Below are positions 13,123 to 21,817 of a stretch of DNA of 38,687 bases, one piece after another. The number at the start of each line of letters is the position of its first letter. The first letter of the stretch is position 1. The notes under the pieces are model-generated. The model was not told where the DNA came from. It did no database searches and was given only the letters and a program-made list of their open reading frames with translations. The position numbers and the translations under genes are program-made. Source of the stretch: Chloroflexota bacterium (GTDB lineage Bacteria; Chloroflexota; Dormibacteria; Dormibacterales; Dormibacteraceae); assembly GCA_005881825.1 (NCBI GenBank), contig VBEO01000005.1, positions 1-38,687 on the forward strand, in the 5' to 3' direction.

Positions 13123-14767
13123 ATGCCGCCTCCGTTCACGACCCGCCCGGAGCTGGCCGGGACCTTCGGCATGGTCGCCTCGACGCACTGGCTCGCCAGC
13201 GCGGCCGGCATGTCCATGCTGGAGCGCGGTGGCAACGCCTTCGACGCCGCCGTCGCCGCCGGCTTCGTGCTCCAGGTCGTGGAGCCGCATCTGAACGGGC
13301 CTGGCGGCGACCTGCCGGTGGTCCTCTACAGCGCCCGCGACCAGCGCGTCCAGGTGGTTTGCGGTCAGGGAGTGGCTCCGGCCGTGGCCAGCATCGAGGC
13401 TGTCCGCGCGCTGGGCCTGGACATGATCCCCGGCACCGGCCTGCTTGCCCCCTGCGTGCCGGGCGCCTTCGGTGGCTGGCTGCTGCTGCTGGAGCGGTTC
13501 GGCACCAGGCGTCTCCGCGAGGTCATGGAGCCGGCCCTGGGCTACGCCGAGCACGGCTGGCCGGTGGTGCCCCGCATCACCGACACCATCGCCGGTGTGG
13601 AGGCGATGTTCCGCGAGCACTGGCCGGAGTCGCGAGGCCGAGATCGAGGCGGCCCGCCGGGCCTGGTACGAGGGCTTCGTGGCCGACGCGATCGATCGCT
13701 TCTTCACCGCGGCGGAGCGGTTTGACGTCAGCGGACACGTTCACCGCGGCTTCCTGCGCGGCGCCGACCTGGCCGCCTGGCGGGCCACCGTTGAAGACAG
13801 CGTCGCCGGCGACTACCACCGCTACACGGTGCACAAGCCCGGGCCCTGGAGCCAGGGGCCGGTCTTCCTGCAGCAGCTGCGGCTGCTGGAGGCCTCAGGG
13901 CTGCGGCTGCAGGACGTGCCGAGCGCGGAGTTCGTGCACCAGGTCGTGGAGGCGGCCAAGCTGGCCTTCGCCGACCGCGAGGCCTGGTACGGCGACCCTG
14001 GCTTCGCCGACGTGCCCCTGGCCCAGCTGCTGGCCGGCCGATACACCGATCAGCGGCGGCGCCTGCTGGGCGCCCAAGCGTCCCTGGAGCTCCGGCCGGG
14101 AAGCCCTGATGGGCGCCCGCCGCGGATTCCCTGGGGCGCCGCGACGGCGGCCGTGGCCCAAGCCGGCGTCGGCGATCCGACGGTCGGCACCTGTCACGTC
14201 GACGTCGCCGACCGGGAGGGCAACCTGGTCTCCTGCACCCCCAGCGGGGGCTGGCTGCAGAGCTCGCCGGCGGTGCCGGCCCTCGGCTTTGCCCTGGGCA
14301 CGCGCGCTCAGATCTTCAACCTCGAGCCGGGCCATCCCAACGCGCTGGAGCCGGGCAAGCGGCCGCGCACCACACTCAGCCCCTCGCTGGCCTTCCGCGA
14401 CGGCGAGCCCTGGCTGGCTTTCGGCACGCCGGGCGCCGACCAGCAGGACCAGTGGTCGCTCAACTTCTTCGTGATGGTGGCTGCCTCTGAGATGAACCTG
14501 CAGCAGGCCATCGACGCGCCGATGTGGCACACCAACCACTTCCCGCGCTCCTTCTATCCCCACGACGCGCTGCCGGGCTCTCTCTTCGTCGAGGAACGCA
14601 TTGGCGCCGAATCGGTGTCGGAGCTGGAGCGCCGCGGCCATCGCGTGAGCGTGGTGGGGCCGTGGTCGCAGGGGCGCCTGTCGGCCACTGCCCGGGAGCC
14701 GGGCCGGGGCCTGCTGCTGGCGGCGGCCAACCCCCGCGGGATGCAGGGCTACGCTATCGGCCGCTGA
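13123..14767 (+). pseudogene. Gamma-glutamyltransferase family protein, frameshifted
   Basis: N-terminal nucleophile hydrolase family that transfers or hydrolyses gamma-glutamyl groups. The first frame runs from ATG 13123 (MVASTHWLASAAGMSMLERG, GGNAFDAAVAAGFVLQVVEP, NGPGGDLPVV, PGAFGGWLLLLERFG) to MFREHWPES near 13630. The next frame continues (REAEIEAARRAWYEGFVADA, FADREAWYGDPGFADVPLAQ, GTCHVDVADREGN with the presumed nucleophile Thr, PSGGWLQSSPAVPALGF, GKRPRTTLSPSLAFRDG) to 14767. Compared with the family as I recall it, about 40 residues rich in Pro/Gly are missing at the break, so it is probably a deletion. No signal peptide, unlike periplasmic GGT. The end overlaps the convergent nuoN stop by 14 bp. 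Confidence 0.82.
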
Positions 14768-16250
14768 GCAGGGGCGCCGCTCCGTTCAGCCCGACCTGGA
14801 GCAGGAAGCCCGAGAGCGGCCCCAGCGCCACCGCGAACACGCCGGCCAGCAGCACCACCGTGACCGGCCCCCGCACCGGCCCGAACGCGAAACGCACGGG
14901 CGCCTCCGGCAGCGGCGACCAGACGTGGAAGAGCACGCGGAAGTAGTAGTAGACGGAGACCACGCTGGTCAGCACCGCCAGCACCACCAGCCAGGTCCAG
15001 CCGGCCGAGATGCCGGCCGTGAACAGGAAAACCTTGCCGAAAAAGCCGACCATGGGTGGGAAGCCGGCCAGCGAGAGCATGAACACGCTCATCAGCACAC
15101 CCAGCGTCGGGTTGCGATAGGCGAGGCCGTTGAGGTCCTCGTAGAGGTCGCCGTCGCCGGCGGGTCCGGAAAGCGTGGAGACGACCGCGAATGCCCCGAA
15201 GTTCATGAACACGTAGCCGAACAGGTAGAAGAGAACGGCCGCCACCCCGGCCCGGCCGCCCGCCAGCACGCCGACCAGGATGTAGCCGGCGTGCGCCACG
15301 CCCGAGTACGCGAGCATGCGCTTGAGCGAGGCCTGGACGATCGCCATCAGGTTGCCGACCACCATCGACGCCGCCGCCGTGAACGCGAGCAGCACCTGCC
15401 ACTCCGGTCCCAGGTGACCGAGGCCGTAGTTGAAGACGCGCAGGATCATGGCGAAGGCGGCGGCCTTGGTCGCCACCGACATGAAGGCGGTGACCGGAAG
15501 CGGCGCGCCCTGGTACACGTCGGGCGTCCACATGTGAAAGGGCGCGGCCGAGACCTTGAAGGCGAATCCGACGCCCATCAAGAGAACACCCAGCAGGAGC
15601 AGCGGGTTGCCCGCGCTGTCGGAGGTGACACGGGTGGCGATGTCCGAGAGCACCGTCGTTCCGGTGGCGCCGTAGATCAGCGCCATCCCGTACAGCACGA
15701 AGGCGCTGGCGAAGCCGCCGATGATCAGGTACTTGGCGGCCGATTCCTGCGACGGCAGCTCGATGCGGTTGTAGCCGCAGGATACGTAGAGCGCGATCGA
15801 GAGCAGCTCCAGGCCGAGAAAAACGGTGACCAGTGAGCCCGCCGCGGCCAGCGACATCATGCCCACGATGGCGGCCAGCGTGAGCACCTGCAGCTCGGCC
15901 TCGTAAAGACCGCGGCGGCGCACGTAGGACGAGCTCACGATCACCGCCAGCACGCCGATCAGCGCGAACAGCATCTCGAAGAAGAGCGCGAAAGCGTCGC
16001 CGCTGACGAAGCGGAAGTAGGCAGGTCCGCCGTAACCGTTGACGAGCCGGTAGGCGGCGATCGCCAGCGCGCTGACCAGGCCCACGATCGCGATCACCGT
16101 CACCACCGGCCCTCGCAGGCCCCGCGGCAGCAGCAGATCGACGACCACGGCGACCAGCAGCGCCACGGTGACGGCGACGATCGGCCCGATCTGCGCCAGG
16201 TCCGACCAGGCCTGCGCAGCGGTGTAGGTGACCTGCGCGGCGGCTATCAC
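14754..16250 (-). CDS. nuoN: NADH-quinone oxidoreductase subunit N
   Basis: 498 aa integral membrane antiporter-like subunit of complex I. Proton-channel residues are visible in MLFALIGVLAVIVSSSYVRR, LGLELLSIALYVSCGYNR (the channel Glu) and VGFAFKVSAAPFHMWTPDVY (Lys and His), and MLAYSGVAHAGYILVGVLAG. GTG 16250 overlaps the nuoM stop as GTGA. Last gene of the operon; its stop lies within the end of the convergent GGT-like gene. Confidence 0.94.
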   Translation of the reverse strand: MIAAAQVTYTAAQAWSDLAQIGPIVAVTVALLVAVVVDLLLPRGLRGPVVTVIAIVGLVSALAIAAYRLVNGYGGPAYFRFVSGDAFALFFEMLFALIGVLAVIVSSSYVRRRGLYEAELQVLTLAAIVGMMSLAAAGSLVTVFLGLELLSIALYVSCGYNRIELPSQESAAKYLIIGGFASAFVLYGMALIYGATGTTVLSDIATRVTSDSAGNPLLLLGVLLMGVGFAFKVSAAPFHMWTPDVYQGAPLPVTAFMSVATKAAAFAMILRVFNYGLGHLGPEWQVLLAFTAAASMVVGNLMAIVQASLKRMLAYSGVAHAGYILVGVLAGGRAGVAAVLFYLFGYVFMNFGAFAVVSTLSGPAGDGDLYEDLNGLAYRNPTLGVLMSVFMLSLAGFPPMVGFFGKVFLFTAGISAGWTWLVVLAVLTSVVSVYYYFRVLFHVWSPLPEAPVRFAFGPVRGPVTVVLLAGVFAVALGPLSGFLLQVGLNGAAPLLSGR

Positions 16251-17713
16251 CAGTGCAGCACCTGCATGCCCTGGCCGAGCGCCGGCAGCGCGTGCACGAC
16301 CAGGTACGGGTAGAGCCCGAGCACGAACATCAGCGCCAGCAGCGGCGCGATCAGCGCCAGCTCGCCGCGTGCCATGTCTTTACGCACGACGCCTTCGGCC
16401 GGATGGTCGGGCGGGCCGGCGACCTCGGTGTACATGGCTCCCTGGAAGAGCCGGAGCATGTAGATGGGCGCCAGGATCAGGCCGATGCAGCCGGCCACTG
16501 CCAGCCACGGCGACAGCTGCCAGGCGCCGAGCAGCGTCATGAATTCGCCGACGAAGCTGTTGAGCCCTGGCAGGCCCAGCGCGGCCATCGTCACCACCAG
16601 GAAGACGCCCGCCAGGACCGGCATCGCCGGCGCCAGCCCGGTCAGCACCGAGCGGTCGCGCGACCCGGTGCGCGCGTAGATCCAGGCCACGATCAGGAAG
16701 AGCGCGGGCACGATGATGCCGTGGTTCAGCATCTGCACCAGGGCGCCCTCCTGGCCCTGCGCATTCAGCGCGAAGATGCCGAGCACGATGAAGCCCATGT
16801 GGCTGATCGACGAGTAGGCGACCAGCGCCTTGAGGTCGCGCTGGGCCAGCGCCAGCAGGGCGCCCCAGGCGATGCCGATCACGGCCAGCACCGGCAGCAC
16901 CCAGTTCCAGTCCCACCAGTTGACGGGGTGGGGGTTTAGCGGCAGCAGCACGCGCAGCATCCCGTAGGCGCCCGTCTTGCCCATCACGCCGGCCAGCAGC
17001 AGCAGGAAAGGCGTGGGCGCCGACATGTAGGCGTCGGGCAGCCAGGAATGCAGCGGCCAGACCGGGATCTTGACCGCGAACGCGGCCGCGAAGAGTGCGA
17101 AGAGGCCGAACTGGATGGCCGGCGACGGCGGCTGTGCGGCCAGCGCCGGCAGGTCGAAGGTATGCGCGCTCGAGAACACGTACTCTCCGAGCACGCCGAC
17201 CAGCATCAGCAGCGACCCGACCAGTGTGAAGAGCACGAACTTGAGCGCGGCGTAGTTCGGCCGCTCACCTTCGCCCCACAGCCAGAGCAGGAAGTAGGCC
17301 GGGATCAGCATCGCCTCCCAGAAGACGTAGAAGAGCAGCAGGTCCACGGACAGAAAAACCCCGGCCATCCCCGATTCCATCAGCAGCATCAGGCCCAGGA
17401 ATGCGCTTGCGCGGGGCCACGCCGCGGGGGTGGCCAGCACCGCCAGCGCGCCGATCAGCGCGTTCAGCACCAGCAGCCAAACGCTGAGCCCGTCCACGCC
17501 GAGGTGGTAGGAGACGTTGAACTGCGCGATCCAGCTGGCCTGCTCGGCGTACTGATAGCCGTGGTGCGAGGCGTCGAAGGTAGCCGCCACCACCAGCGTC
17601 AGCGCCAGCTCCGCCAGCGCCACCAGGATGGCGCCGACGCGCGCCGCTCCGCGCGGCAGGAAGCAGACGATGAGGCCGCCGAGCGCGGGCAGGATCCAGA
17701 TCGCGCTCAGCAT
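16247..17713 (-). CDS. nuoM: NADH-quinone oxidoreductase subunit M
   Basis: 488 aa, membrane antiporter-like subunit of complex I. Hallmarks: YHLGVDGLSVWLLVLNALIG, LFYVFWEAMLIPAYFLLWLW (channel Glu), KIPVWPLHSWLPDAYMSAPT (Lys, His), LKALVAYSSISHMGFIVLGI and NHGIIVPALFLIVAW. ATG 17713 overlaps the nuoL stop as TGATG. Complete for the family. Confidence 0.95.
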   Translation of the reverse strand: MLSAIWILPALGGLIVCFLPRGAARVGAILVALAELALTLVVAATFDASHHGYQYAEQASWIAQFNVSYHLGVDGLSVWLLVLNALIGALAVLATPAAWPRASAFLGLMLLMESGMAGVFLSVDLLLFYVFWEAMLIPAYFLLWLWGEGERPNYAALKFVLFTLVGSLLMLVGVLGEYVFSSAHTFDLPALAAQPPSPAIQFGLFALFAAAFAVKIPVWPLHSWLPDAYMSAPTPFLLLLAGVMGKTGAYGMLRVLLPLNPHPVNWWDWNWVLPVLAVIGIAWGALLALAQRDLKALVAYSSISHMGFIVLGIFALNAQGQEGALVQMLNHGIIVPALFLIVAWIYARTGSRDRSVLTGLAPAMPVLAGVFLVVTMAALGLPGLNSFVGEFMTLLGAWQLSPWLAVAGCIGLILAPIYMLRLFQGAMYTEVAGPPDHPAEGVVRKDMARGELALIAPLLALMFVLGLYPYLVVHALPALGQGMQVLHW

Positions 17714-19599
17714 CAGCTCGAAGCTCTCCAGAGCACCAGCACGGCCGCGATCACCACACCCGCCACGAACACCAGCACGTAGCTGCGCAGGAAGCCGGTC
17801 TGGGTGAGCGATAGTGCGCCGGCACCGCGCTCCGTGTAGGCGCCGACGTCGACCGCGCCGGTGTCGATTAGGGAACGGTCCTCGCGGTCGGTGAAACCGG
17901 CGAGCCGGTCGAGCGGGCGCACGAAGGCCCAGTCGTACAGCTCGTCGAAGTAGTACTTGCGCTCCAGCACCCGCGCGCCCCAGCCGTAGCGCGCGCGCCA
18001 GCCGGCCGGGCTCCAGGTGCCGCGGATCCAGAAGTTGTAGGCGGCCGCGAACGCCAGCGCCGCCAGCACCAGCGTGAGCACCGTGGCGAGATACTCGAGG
18101 CCGTTGGTGCGGATGCGCTCCTCCCCCAGCACCGGCTTCAGGAAGTCGTCGACGAGTGCCCAGCCGCCGATGGCCTTGATCTGCAGAAACCCGCCGACGG
18201 TGGTCAGCACGGCCAGGACGGCGACCGGCACCAGCATGACCAGCGGCGCCTCGTGCAGGTGGCCCGCGACCGGGCGCTCCTCCGAGGCCGGGCGCCAGAA
18301 AGCGAACCACCACATGCGGCCGGTGTAAAAGCCGGTGAGCACCGCGGTGACGAAGCCGATGAACCAGACGGCGTAGCCCAGCCCGTCGCCGCGGCTGAAG
18401 GCCTCGCCGAGCACGTTCTCCTTGGAGAAGAAACCGACGAAGGGGATGATCCCGGCCAGCGACAGCGAACCGGCGAGGAATGTGACCGAGCTCCGGCGCA
18501 TGTCGTGCCAGAGACCGCCGTAGTGGCGCATGTCCTGGTCGTCGTGGAGCGCGTGGATGACGTTGCCGGCGGCCATGAAGAGCAGCGCCTTGAAGAACGC
18601 ATGCGAGAGCAGGTGAAACAGCCCGGCGCTGTAGGCGCCGATGCCCACGGCGAGGAACATGTAGCCGATCTGGCTCATGGTCGAGTAGGCGAGCACGCGC
18701 TTGATGTCGGTCTGCACCAGCGCGATCGAGGCCGCAAACAGTGCTGTGACGGCGCCGATGATCGCCACGGCGGCGTGCGCATAGATGGTGGCGTCGTACA
18801 GCGGATGGAAGCGCGCCACCAGGTACACGCCGGCGGTGACCATGGTGGCCGCGTGTATGAGTGCCGAGACCGGCGTCGGTCCTTCCATGGCGTCCGGCAG
18901 CCAGGTGTGCAGCGGCAGCTGGGCCGACTTGGCGATGCCACCGACCAGGAGCAGGAAGGCCGCCAGCTCGGTGGTGGCGTCCGGCGTGTGCGGAAGCGCC
19001 GGGAACAGCTTCAGGTAGACGACCTGGTGGTAGCTCACGAAGAGCACGAAGGCGCCCAGGATCATCCCGATGTCGCCGATCACGTTCATCACGAACGCCT
19101 TGCGAGCGGCGATCACCGCCGAGCGCCGCCAGTAGTAGAAGCCGATCAGCAGGTAGGAGCTGAGGCCGACGCCGGCCCAGCCCACGATCAGGAAGACCGT
19201 GTTGCCGGCCAGGACCAGGATCAGCATGGCCAGGACGAAGACGTCCATGTAGCAGAAGAAGCGCGCGTAGCTGCCGTCGGTCTCGTGCTCCATGTAGCCG
19301 ACTGCGTAGGTGACGATCAGCCCGCCGACGCCCGTGATCACCAGGCACATGAACAGGGAGAGGTGGTCGATCAGGATGTCGAAGGGCACTTCGAAGCTGC
19401 CGGCGCGAATCCAGGTCCAGTAGGTGAAGTCCTGGTCGACGTTGTTGCCCAGCAGGATCAGCACGCACACGAACGCGGCCCAGATCACGCCCGGTCCCAC
19501 CATGGCCGTGAGCAGGCGCGAGCCGCGCCAGTTGAAGACGCCGAGGAAGATCCCACCGGCGGCGGGGAAGAGGAGGATGGCGAGCGCGAGCGCCTGCAC
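17713..19599 (-). CDS. nuoL: NADH-quinone oxidoreductase subunit L
   Basis: 628 aa, the distal antiporter-like subunit with the long lateral helix. Hallmarks: FDILIDHLSLFMCLVITGVG, YMDVFVLAMLILVLAGNTVF, KSAQLPLHTWLPDAMEGPTP, IKRVLAYSTMSQIGYMFLAV and FKALLFMAAGNVIHAL. The C-terminal part ends in the piston region and a last membrane helix (SYVLVFVAGVVIAAVLVLW). Start GTG 19599 is preferred because AAAGG lies 5 nt before it; GTG 19617, inside nuoK, would add six residues. Confidence 0.94.
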   Translation of the reverse strand: MQALALAILLFPAAGGIFLGVFNWRGSRLLTAMVGPGVIWAAFVCVLILLGNNVDQDFTYWTWIRAGSFEVPFDILIDHLSLFMCLVITGVGGLIVTYAVGYMEHETDGSYARFFCYMDVFVLAMLILVLAGNTVFLIVGWAGVGLSSYLLIGFYYWRRSAVIAARKAFVMNVIGDIGMILGAFVLFVSYHQVVYLKLFPALPHTPDATTELAAFLLLVGGIAKSAQLPLHTWLPDAMEGPTPVSALIHAATMVTAGVYLVARFHPLYDATIYAHAAVAIIGAVTALFAASIALVQTDIKRVLAYSTMSQIGYMFLAVGIGAYSAGLFHLLSHAFFKALLFMAAGNVIHALHDDQDMRHYGGLWHDMRRSSVTFLAGSLSLAGIIPFVGFFSKENVLGEAFSRGDGLGYAVWFIGFVTAVLTGFYTGRMWWFAFWRPASEERPVAGHLHEAPLVMLVPVAVLAVLTTVGGFLQIKAIGGWALVDDFLKPVLGEERIRTNGLEYLATVLTLVLAALAFAAAYNFWIRGTWSPAGWRARYGWGARVLERKYYFDELYDWAFVRPLDRLAGFTDREDRSLIDTGAVDVGAYTERGAGALSLTQTGFLRSYVLVFVAGVVIAAVLVLWRASS

Positions 19600-19600
19600 G

Positions 19601-19840
19601 CTAGCCTTTGAGCTCACTCAGGTCGTCGACGTCCTCCAGGTCACGCACTCGGAAGATGTCGACCAGGATCGCCAGCCCGACCACCGCCTCGGCCGCCGCC
19701 ACAGTCATCGTCATCAGCGCGAAGAGCTGGCCTTCGCGGTTGTTGAGCTGGCGAGAAAAGGCCACCAGCGTGAGGTTGACGGCGTTGAGCATGAGCTCGA
19801 TGCAGATCAGCATCACCAGCGGGTTGCGGCGGATCAGCAC
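19601..19840 (-). CDS. nuoK: NADH-quinone oxidoreductase subunit K, N-terminally truncated
   Basis: 79 aa; NuoK is usually about 100 aa with three membrane helices. The visible part starts at [20 protein letters not shown] (helix 2 with the conserved Glu), then [13 protein letters not shown] and helix 3 ([20 protein letters not shown]). The first helix and its start codon are absent. The upstream frame runs straight into the end of nuoJ, so about 20-25 residues of NuoK and the tail of NuoJ appear to have been lost together. The acidic C-terminal tail ([15 protein letters not shown]) is longer than usual. As it stands GTG 19840 would give a protein without helix 1. Confidence 0.82.
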   Translation of the reverse strand: MLIRRNPLVMLICIELMLNAVNLTLVAFSRQLNNREGQLFALMTMTVAAAEAVVGLAILVDIFRVRDLEDVDDLSELKG

Positions 19841-20307
19841 CCCACGGCCGCGACCAGGAGCAGGATCGAGGTGAGCTCGAAGGGGAAGAGGTAGTCGGTG
19901 AAGAGCCCGACGCCGATGGACTGCACGCTGCCGAAGATGGGGTCGGCCGCATCCGGCGTGCGGTAGCTGACACCCCTCAGCATCGCCACCAGGAACCCGG
20001 CGAATGCCGCGATCACCACGGCCGAGATGAAGATCTGCCAGGGCAGGCGCACGGTGCCCTGCTCGCGAACCGGGCCCAAGAGCGTGATCACGAACAGAAA
20101 CAGCACCATCACCGCGCCCGCGTACACGATCACCTGCACCGCGAAGACGAACTGCGCCGAGAGCAGTAGAAAGAGCACCGCCAGTGAGAGCATCACCAGC
20201 ACCAGGGAGAGCACGTTGCGGATCGGCTCCTTGAAGAGCACCACGCCCAGGCCGCCGGCGAGGGCGACCGCGGACGCGAGCCAGAACACGATGGTGGCCG
20301 GGCCCAT
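19834..20307 (-). CDS. nuoJ: NADH-quinone oxidoreductase subunit J, C-terminally truncated
   Basis: 157 aa. Membrane subunit of complex I with the pi-bulge helix. Seen: [40 protein letters not shown] (key helix), a cytoplasmic loop, and [19 protein letters not shown], followed at once by Cys and stop. Relatives continue about 5-15 residues further before stopping. ATG 20307 lies 2 nt after the nuoI stop. The junction with nuoK at 19838-19850 shows a frame change of 2 and missing sequence. Confidence 0.85.
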   Translation of the reverse strand: MGPATIVFWLASAVALAGGLGVVLFKEPIRNVLSLVLVMLSLAVLFLLLSAQFVFAVQVIVYAGAVMVLFLFVITLLGPVREQGTVRLPWQIFISAVVIAAFAGFLVAMLRGVSYRTPDAADPIFGSVQSIGVGLFTDYLFPFELTSILLLVAAVGC

Positions 20308-20309
20308 GG

Positions 20310-20786
20310 TTAGTGCTGGCTCTTTTTGCCGGCGTACAGCGGCGGCTGCTGAGGCGACGGCTCCAGCAGCATCTCCTTGGTGTAGATGAACTGCTCGCGG
20401 CTGACGTTGGAGAGCTCGTACTCCGGACCCAGCACGATCGCCTGCACGGGGCACGCCTCCTCGCAGTAGCCGCAGAAGATGCAGCGCAGCATGTTGATCT
20501 CGTAGACCTTGGCGTAGCGCTCGCCGGGACTGACGCGGTTCTCAGCGGTGTTCTCGGCCGCGATCACCAGGATGCATCCCACCGGACACGCGGCCGCGCA
20601 CAGCTCGCATCCGATGCAGCGCTCGAGGCCGTTGTCGTAGCGGCGCAGGTAGTGGCGGCCCCGGTACCGCTCGGACCGCACCGACTTCTCCTCCGGCCAC
20701 TGCACGGTGACGTGCGGCTTGAACGTTTCACCAAGCGTGGTCTTCAGGCCGACGAGCAGCGCGGCGACGTCGCTGAAGACGCTCAA
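20310..20786 (-). CDS. nuoI: NADH-quinone oxidoreductase subunit I (two 4Fe-4S)
   Basis: 158 aa ferredoxin-like peripheral-arm subunit. Two complete cluster motifs: [15 protein letters not shown] and [15 protein letters not shown], which bind N6a and N6b. N-terminal amphipathic helix [16 protein letters not shown] start at 20786 overlaps the nuoH stop as TTGA, the 4-nt coupling seen throughout this operon. Confidence 0.95.
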   Translation of the reverse strand: MSVFSDVAALLVGLKTTLGETFKPHVTVQWPEEKSVRSERYRGRHYLRRYDNGLERCIGCELCAAACPVGCILVIAAENTAENRVSPGERYAKVYEINMLRCIFCGYCEEACPVQAIVLGPEYELSNVSREQFIYTKEMLLEPSPQQPPLYAGKKSQH

Positions 20787-21817
20787 CTCAGAAGCACCAC
20801 GAGAATGGACGTCACGAGCACGTTGGCGATGCCCAATGGCAGCAGGGCCTTCCAGCCCAGGCGCATCAGCATGTCGTAGCGCAGCCGGGGCAAGGTGCCG
20901 CGCAGCCAGATGAAGATGAACACCAGCAGCACGACCTTTATGAAGAGCGCGATCGCGCCCGGGATCAAGGGCAGGTACCAGCCGCCGAAGAAGAGCAGCG
21001 CGATCAGCGTCGACTGCGTGAGCACGCCCAGGTATTCGGCGAGATAGAACATGAAGAACCGGAACCCCGAGTACTCGGTGAGAAAGCCTCCGATCAGCTC
21101 CTGCTCTGCCTCCGGGAGGTCGAACGGTGCGCGGTTGGTCTCGGCCACGGCGGCCACCAGGTAGATCAGGAAGCTGACCGGCGCCAGCAGCAGCAGCGGA
21201 ATGGGACCGCTGTACGGACCCCAATGCACAGTGAATCCGACGATGTCCTGCAGCCGCAGCGAGCCCACGATCAGGAAGACCGGCACCAGCGAGAGGCCCA
21301 TCGCCATCTCGTAGCTGATCAGCTGGGCGGCCGCGCGCATGCCGCCCAGCAGCGAGTACTTGTTGTTGGAGGCCCAGCCGCCGAGCATGATCGCGTACAC
21401 GTTCATCGAGCTCACGGCGAGCACGAGCAGAATCCCGATGTTGAGGTCGGAGATCCAGTAGGTGATGCTGCCCCAGATCCCGACGGGGATCACCGCCCAG
21501 CCCAGCAGCACGGACGCCACCGCAATGCCGGGCGCGACCACGAACAGCACGCGGTCGACGCCGACCGGCGCGAAGCCCTCCTTGAAGAGGCCTTTCACGC
21601 CGTCCGCCGCGAGCTGTAGGAACCCGCCCGGACCCACCCGGTTCGGGCCCGGCCGCCGCTGCATCCAGCCCAGCGCGATGCGCTCGAAGAACACGACGTA
21701 AGCCGTCGCGGTGATCAGCACGAACGCCAGCAGCAGCATGGCGATGACCACCACGAACCAGTGCCCGACCGGGTTGCTGTAGATGCCGAAAGGATCCGGC
21801 GTGTCGAGCCGGATCAC
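20783..21817 (-). CDS. nuoH: NADH-quinone oxidoreductase subunit H
   Basis: 344 aa integral membrane subunit that forms the quinone chamber entrance. Hallmarks: FFERIALGWMQRRPGPNRVG, GFLQLAADGVKGLFKEG, LLGGMRAAAQLISYEMAMGL, AETNRAPFDLPEAEQELIGG and YSGFRFFMFYLAEY. GTG 21817 overlaps the nuoG stop (GTGA). Confidence 0.95.
   Translation of the reverse strand: MIRLDTPDPFGIYSNPVGHWFVVVIAMLLLAFVLITATAYVVFFERIALGWMQRRPGPNRVGPGGFLQLAADGVKGLFKEGFAPVGVDRVLFVVAPGIAVASVLLGWAVIPVGIWGSITYWISDLNIGILLVLAVSSMNVYAIMLGGWASNNKYSLLGGMRAAAQLISYEMAMGLSLVPVFLIVGSLRLQDIVGFTVHWGPYSGPIPLLLLAPVSFLIYLVAAVAETNRAPFDLPEAEQELIGGFLTEYSGFRFFMFYLAEYLGVLTQSTLIALLFFGGWYLPLIPGAIALFIKVVLLVFIFIWLRGTLPRLRYDMLMRLGWKALLPLGIANVLVTSILVVLLS

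Noticed and set aside
14185-14200. Loss of the GGT nucleophile (Thr-Cys-His instead of Thr-Thr-His)
   Set aside because: The first Thr, the nucleophile, is kept; Cys in the next position occurs in related family members as far as I recall.
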